A stretch of 64,000 bases of DNA from Limisphaerales bacterium (GTDB taxonomy: Bacteria; Verrucomicrobiota; Verrucomicrobiia; Limisphaerales; AAA164-E04): NCBI GenBank assembly GCA_024761205.1, contig JAMASS010000007.1, positions 102,074 to 166,073 of the forward strand. Direction: 5' to 3'. Numbering within the stretch: position 1 is the first letter of the stretch; each line of letters begins with the position of its first letter. The notes under the pieces are model-generated. The model was not told where the DNA came from, did no database searches, and was given only the letters and a program-made list of their open reading frames with translations. The translations under genes were made by a program, and so were the position numbers. Below, one piece after another: positions 60,004 to 64,000 of this stretch.

Positions 60004-60603
60004 GTGAAGGCACCTGAAGCGCGAGCGCTAACCGCGCCAAAATATTTTGAACTGTTTTGGCATTTCTGGGAACCTTGGGAGGTAGCAGTGGAGCGGACCT
60101 ATCAGGAGGTTCTGGATGAAGTCCAGATGTTTCAGTGGCAAGCAGGGGGCCTGGTTGCCGAGAGGGAGCTCATCACTCGTTGGAGTGAACGATTCCCGGG
60201 GACGTGATGCAGGGGGCGTGGCTGGCCATTTAGAAAGGTATTCGACGGGGTGGACGATCCTTTTGCGGTTTCGACCTTGGCGTATTGGGTTATCATGCAT
60301 AAGGCTGTGGACTGGATTGATCGGCGGCGGTGTGTTGAGTCGCCGCCAGTGCCGGTTGAAGAACGAGATCGGCCTCTGTCGAGGGGGATTTTTCGTCCGA
60401 CCTCAACCTTAGTCAGAGATGCCTTGAGCCGGGTATCGAGGGATCAGGGACCTTTTGGTCTTGCACTGTGTGGAAGGATTGGGGTAAGGGAGATTTCGGA
60501 AGGGGTTGGTATCGCTCTCGGAACTGTGAAGGCACGTTTATTCCATGCTCTGGAGATATTGCGAAAGGTAAATGAGGTGGAGAAAAATTATGCAAGACAT
60601 TGA
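60004..60603 (+). pseudogene. Degraded ECF sigma factor
   Basis: Two plus-strand frames (60004-60207 and 60250-60603) together resemble an ECF sigma factor. DDPFAVSTLAYWVIMHKAVDWIDRRR matches region 2.4, and the end VREISEGVGIALGTVKARLFHALEILRK matches region 4.2. The first frame (ELFWHFWEPWEVAVERTYQEVLDEVQ) may be region 2.1-2.2, separated by a frameshift. A functional protein starting at the GTG 60250 cannot be excluded. Confidence 0.6.
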
Positions 60604-60985
60604 TCAACTTATTAAACAGGTGCTGACGGAAGAAGAAGCGCAGGATTTGGAGCAATTCGACGAACAATCGATTCTAGAACAAGTTGCCGAGAGTTTCAAA
60701 GGACGCTCACGGACGTTGGTGTTTTTTGCCATCGGCGACATGCTCCTGCTGTTGGTCTTGGGGATTGTGGCGGTCGTCAAGATCTTTCATGCGGAAGCCC
60801 AGCGGGAGATGATCTTTTGGGCGAGTTTCCTTGTTTTCGCACTACTTGGGATTGGATTAATAAAGATATGGTATTGGATGGAACTGAATAAGAACGCCAT
60901 CCTGAGGAAGGTCAAACGCCTGGAGTACCTGGTGGCGATTCTGGCTAGGCGAATGACGGCGAAAGATAGTGGGAAGAAGGCATAG
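60590..60985 (+). CDS. DUF6768-type membrane protein, usual partner of an ECF sigma factor
   Basis: 131 residues from the ATG at 60590 (MQDIDQLIKQVLTEEEAQDLEQFDEQ), overlapping the end of the sigma frame. Two transmembrane segments (LVFFAIGDMLLLLVLGIVAVVKIF, MIFWASFLVFALLGIGLIKIWYW) are followed by MELNKNAILRKVKRLEYLVAILARR, a known signature of the DUF6768 family. In PVC bacteria it commonly lies directly after an ECF sigma gene. It appears intact although its sigma partner looks degraded. Confidence 0.75.
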   Translation: MQDIDQLIKQVLTEEEAQDLEQFDEQSILEQVAESFKGRSRTLVFFAIGDMLLLLVLGIVAVVKIFHAEAQREMIFWASFLVFALLGIGLIKIWYWMELNKNAILRKVKRLEYLVAILARRMTAKDSGKKA

Positions 60986-61344
60986 TTGGTGGAGAGCTGT
61001 CAATAGTTAACCAGATGGTTTGGGCACGATGATGGCCACTCTCAGTTTCCCTGCCTTGGCGATACTGGCGTCGTATCATCGACTTCGATGAAGAGTTGGA
61101 CCAATCCCCCATTGCTCCGGGCGGTGCCGGCCAAACGTCACCGGCCATAGGAGAGGTCGGTTGTAAGCCGGTCAACATTTCGCAATAACTTAACGAATTG
61201 GCCTAGGAGACTCCCCAGTCAAAGAGTTGGCGACAAAAGTCAGTGGTTTTGTCCGGCTCCAGAGAGACGATCTGCCAACGAACTAGGGGATTAGGCATAG
61301 CGTTTTCTTTTTAGTTAACATCCATTGCTGGGTGGATTTCATCG
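60986..61344. other. Intergenic region, no gene seen
   Basis: About 360 bp between DUF6768 and the convergent HTH gene, without a coding-like frame I can support. Confidence 0.35.
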
Positions 61345-61698
61345 TTAGCCCGCCTTTCTGCAGCAGTCGCTGTAGGGCAATGTTAACGGTAAGCGATCGC
61401 TGATCTGGTGCGTGTGGCAATCCAGCGGGTTTCCGGGTGGAACTCCAGATGGTTGAACACTACACAGCACGGTTTCGGCCCTGCTGTCGAAGGAGGCTTG
61501 GTTGATGTGATCCTCGGCAATATTCAGGGCTCTGCCCAGTCGGCGAATCGTCCGCGAAATTAGAGGATGGCGCCGGCGGAGAATTTGAGATAGCGCGGAA
61601 TGATCGGTCTTGAGGTCACGCGCAAAGGCTCGCAAGGAGTAGTGTTTCGGTTCCGGCGATTGGAGAATTCGGGCCTTCAATGCGGCCACGGAGTTCAC
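61345..61698 (-). CDS. Small helix-turn-helix protein
   Basis: The product has 117 residues. Residues about 18-60 (YSLRAFARDLKTDHSALSQILRRRHPLISRTIRRLGRALNI) form an Xre-like helix-turn-helix, of the kind found at the N-terminus of TIGR02147-type proteins. The C-terminal half lacks that family's remaining domain and looks cysteine- and proline-rich, so it may be a truncated regulator. Confidence 0.6.
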   Translation of the reverse strand: MNSVAALKARILQSPEPKHYSLRAFARDLKTDHSALSQILRRRHPLISRTIRRLGRALNIAEDHINQASFDSRAETVLCSVQPSGVPPGNPLDCHTHQISDRLPLTLPYSDCCRKAG

Positions 61699-62700
61699 GT
61701 GATATCATTTGTCGTTGGCTTTTGGTTATCAATGAGGTCGTCCGTGATAGCGGGGTAGCCCATTTCACTTTGAACAAGGTGTGGCAAAGCTGGACGGCTG
61801 TTGCCAGCGCTTGAAATGCTTTTGGGATTGGTTGAAAAAGAGGCCTTGGATGACGAATCTCAGCCGAGAACCCAACGGCTTCCTTCGATTTGTTTCATTT
61901 TTGTAAAGCGTGAGCGAAGCCGCGCGGAGCGTGTTGTGGGTGAGTTAGTTAGGGCGCGTTCCACACCAGCTGGCTTGACGATTCTGGTCATCAGGATCGG
62001 CGCGAGGGAAACGTTCGAAGAAGCCGCTTCCCAGTTCGTGGTAGCTGCGATCGATTCGTTTTTTGACGGTGAATGCCTGGTATTTGTCCGCTTCTTTGAT
62101 GCGGCTTTTCTTTATGACCCAATCCAGTTGCCCGTTGAGTTGTTCCGGGTCCCGAGCCGGGGGTTCAGCACGGAATGCCAGCGGTGGGTCACATCCCAGG
62201 ACTTGGTGTTTCCCTGGATGGTATAGTTGCCGCCCGAGGGTGCGTTATTGCTAGCGCCGCATTGCGTTTGACCATCTTTAATGATGCTTTCTTCTTTTGT
62301 TGAGCGTCCCCGTTTGGTGGTGGTGATACGCCACTTCCGTGGAGTGACTTCGTGGTTTTCGGTGGATTACCAGTATTTTCCCGAATGGTCCCGTTCCTTA
62401 GTGAACAAATTGGCATTGTGACGACGCGGCTGGGTTCTTTTTTGATGCACCAGGATATTCGCATACCAATGGCGGTGACAATAGCGGTAGGTGTCGATGT
62501 CGAGGCCGTATGCTTCAGCTGTGGCGCCTCCGATAGGGGCATTTGATATGATGTATTTCCTGATCTCTTTGACGATGCCGATGAGTTCATCTGCCTATCC
62601 TGGAGGCTGCTGTCCTGTGAATGCCCCGTGAAGGGCAGGGGCGCCAAGGCGGGCGGAGGTTGAGCTGTCGCGAAACGGATTGAATGGGCGTTTTCGCGGT
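61699..62700. other. Kilobase without a supported gene
   Basis: Open frames exist on both strands (plus 61801-62226; minus 62189-62647), but none shows domain features or a plausible start with ribosome-binding site. The interval is likely eroded coding DNA. Confidence 0.35.
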
Positions 62701-63717
62701 TCAGGGACTTTGCGGGAATCTCGGAGAATGGAGTTGGCGTCCGTCTTTCGTGATGACCATTGCGTCCACTCGCGGGAATTGCGAAAGAAACCGGAAACCC
62801 TTTTCAATGCCCATAACGACCAGGGTTGTCGACAGCGCATCTGCCAGGGTGGCGTTTGGCGCCGCGACGGTTGCACTGGCGATTTCGGTTGGCGAGATGC
62901 CAGTGCGTGGATCGAAAATATGATGCTGTTTCAAATCGTCAGAGAAATACGTTTCGTAATCCCCGGAGGTCGCCAAACTGCGGTTGGTCAGTGGAACCAT
63001 CGCCGCGAAGGACTGGGGTTTTCTCGGATGTTGGATGCCGATCTTCCATGCCTTCCCGTCCTCATTTTGTCCCAGAGATCCGATCTCGCCGCAATCGATC
63101 AATGCGTGCTGCATTCCTGATTCTTTGAGGATGGTTCGCGCACGGTCGGCGGCATATCCTTGGGCGATGCCGTTGAGGGTGATTTGGGCATCTGGTCGTT
63201 TTAGCTGAATTCGATCCGGCGAGATTGCTACGTTGCGCCAGTTGACTCGTTTTTTGGCGGCAGCAATGGCCGCGGCGTCGGGAAGCGACTGCGGACCGGG
63301 CATTGACCGGAACAATCTCCAAAGCGGTTGTACCGTGACGTCAAAGGCGCCCTTTGAGTGACGGGAGATGGCGGCAGCCTGCTCAAGCAATTTGACCAAG
63401 TCGGACGCTGGATTCGCCAGACTGCCTTCGCGATTTAGGGTCGAGAGTTGGCTTGTCGGGCGATAGATGCTCATGAGGGATTCCACTCGCTCGATTTCCG
63501 CGAAGGCACTTTGGATGGATTCCTTTGCTTGGCGATGGTTTGGGTGGAGCACTTTGATTGCGATTTTGGAACCCAGAGCATGTCTCGTTTCCTGCACTTC
63601 ACGGAGGCCGGTTGCGGCGAGGGAAGTGGCAGTGGACGCGAGGAGCACGCCGAGGCTGTCCGCGATGAACCGCCTGCGGGGTAGCTGTGTGACCTTTGGG
63701 GAGGTGTTTCGTGTCAT
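62701..63717 (-). CDS. FAD:protein FMN transferase (ApbE family), Tat-exported
   Basis: 338 residues from the ATG at 63717 (MTRNTSPKVTQLPRRRFIADSLG), chosen because a twin-arginine signal follows directly. ApbE enzymes attach FMN to threonine of flavoproteins such as RnfG/NqrC or exported reductases. Motifs include ETRHALGSKIAIKVL, IERVESLMSIYRPTSQLSTLNREG, HSKGAFDVTVQPLWRLF, ITLNGIAQGYAADRARTILKESGMQHALIDCGEIGSLG, TSGDYETYF and HHIFDPRTGISP...ATVAAPNATLADALSTTLVVMG (the conserved Asp/Ala/Thr metal site). No target flavoprotein is adjacent. Confidence 0.88.
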   Translation of the reverse strand: MTRNTSPKVTQLPRRRFIADSLGVLLASTATSLAATGLREVQETRHALGSKIAIKVLHPNHRQAKESIQSAFAEIERVESLMSIYRPTSQLSTLNREGSLANPASDLVKLLEQAAAISRHSKGAFDVTVQPLWRLFRSMPGPQSLPDAAAIAAAKKRVNWRNVAISPDRIQLKRPDAQITLNGIAQGYAADRARTILKESGMQHALIDCGEIGSLGQNEDGKAWKIGIQHPRKPQSFAAMVPLTNRSLATSGDYETYFSDDLKQHHIFDPRTGISPTEIASATVAAPNATLADALSTTLVVMGIEKGFRFLSQFPRVDAMVITKDGRQLHSPRFPQSP

Positions 63718-63927
63718 CTTGGTATTCTTTTCAAGTAACTCAAACGAAGGCACGCATCAAGGGCCCAACCATCGCGATATTCGCATCCCAGGAATTGTTC
63801 CGCTTCAGGGTTGTTGGGTATCTTCATTGCTGTGGGATACCATTCGATTCGGCCGCCGGCTCGATAGGCTATATTTGGGGACTACTTACTTTACTAGACA
63901 GGGAGTGTCAAGTATATTCTAGGAGAA

Positions 63928-64000
63928 CTAGCCTATGGTGATCCAATCATCTGTGTAGCCGGTGAGGTCGAGGATAGCTTGATCAACTCTGCTGGGGATT
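63928..64000 (-). CDS. C-terminal fragment of a gene continuing beyond the window
   Basis: The minus strand is open from the right edge to a TAG at 63928, ending VDQAILDLTGYTDDWITIG. Too short to name; codon pattern and lack of stops over 24 codons give only weak support. Confidence 0.3.
   Translation of the reverse strand, partial: IPSRVDQAILDLTGYTDDWITIG

Noticed and set aside
61801..62647. Open frames on both strands next to apbE
   Set aside because: Neither frame shows a recognisable family or signal sequence; treated as degraded DNA.

Overview
The window looks like a chromosomal segment of a Verrucomicrobiota-type (PVC group) bacterium. This is inferred from gene content, not from a marker tree: an FGly sulfatase, a DUF1080 protein, two secreted PQQ-type beta-propellers, a PEP-CTERM protein, a DUF6768 protein, and remnants of DUF1592-type planctomycete cytochrome genes and of a BlaI/BlaR1 pair. 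No rRNA or tRNA gene was recognised.

Layout. 1-3.9 kb: two minus-strand secreted beta-propeller proteins. 4-8.3 kb: housekeeping genes (MarR regulator, purC, Xer recombinase, NusG paralogue, Nudix hydrolase, tadA). 8.3-15.7 kb: a CBM48 protein, two exported proteins of unknown function, DUF1080, a Rieske protein, a second Nudix hydrolase and a cyclophilin. 15.9-19.1 kb: a type IIG restriction-modification gene broken by a frameshift and a lost C-terminus. 19.3-22.7 kb: a PadR regulator with a large membrane/VIT/PEP-CTERM protein. 23.7-35.3 kb: a gene-poor stretch with an AlkD-like glycosylase, a GNAT acetyltransferase and a sulfatase among decaying genes.

35.3-54.6 kb is a defence region. 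An SbcD-like nuclease and an SbcC/Rad50-like ATPase overlap by 4 bp. About 200 bp later comes a complete type I-G (formerly I-U) CRISPR-Cas operon in the order csb1 (cas7), csb2 (cas5-cas6), cas3 (helicase then HD), small cas8, cas4-cas1 fusion, cas2. A leader and one large array follow: 85 full 36-bp repeats plus a truncated one, counted by eye. The array ends in an eroded IS200/IS605 transposase. Several spacers are related to one another. Three encode the same peptide with mostly third-position changes, and two other pairs plus a triplet carry versions of the same hairpins, so the locus seems to have sampled the same virus families repeatedly.

54.6-64 kb is again partly decayed (two ECF sigma remnants, a frameshifted PilT-like ATPase, a broken prepilin). 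It also holds intact genes for a TIM-barrel isomerase, an SNase-fold membrane protein, DUF6768, an HTH protein and an ApbE-type flavin transferase.

How it works together: Cas4-Cas1 and Cas2 would acquire spacers at the leader end, Csb2 would process the transcript, Cas8/Csb1/Csb2 would form the effector, and Cas3 would degrade the target. Whether the neighbouring Mre11-Rad50-like pair takes part is the main open question of the window.
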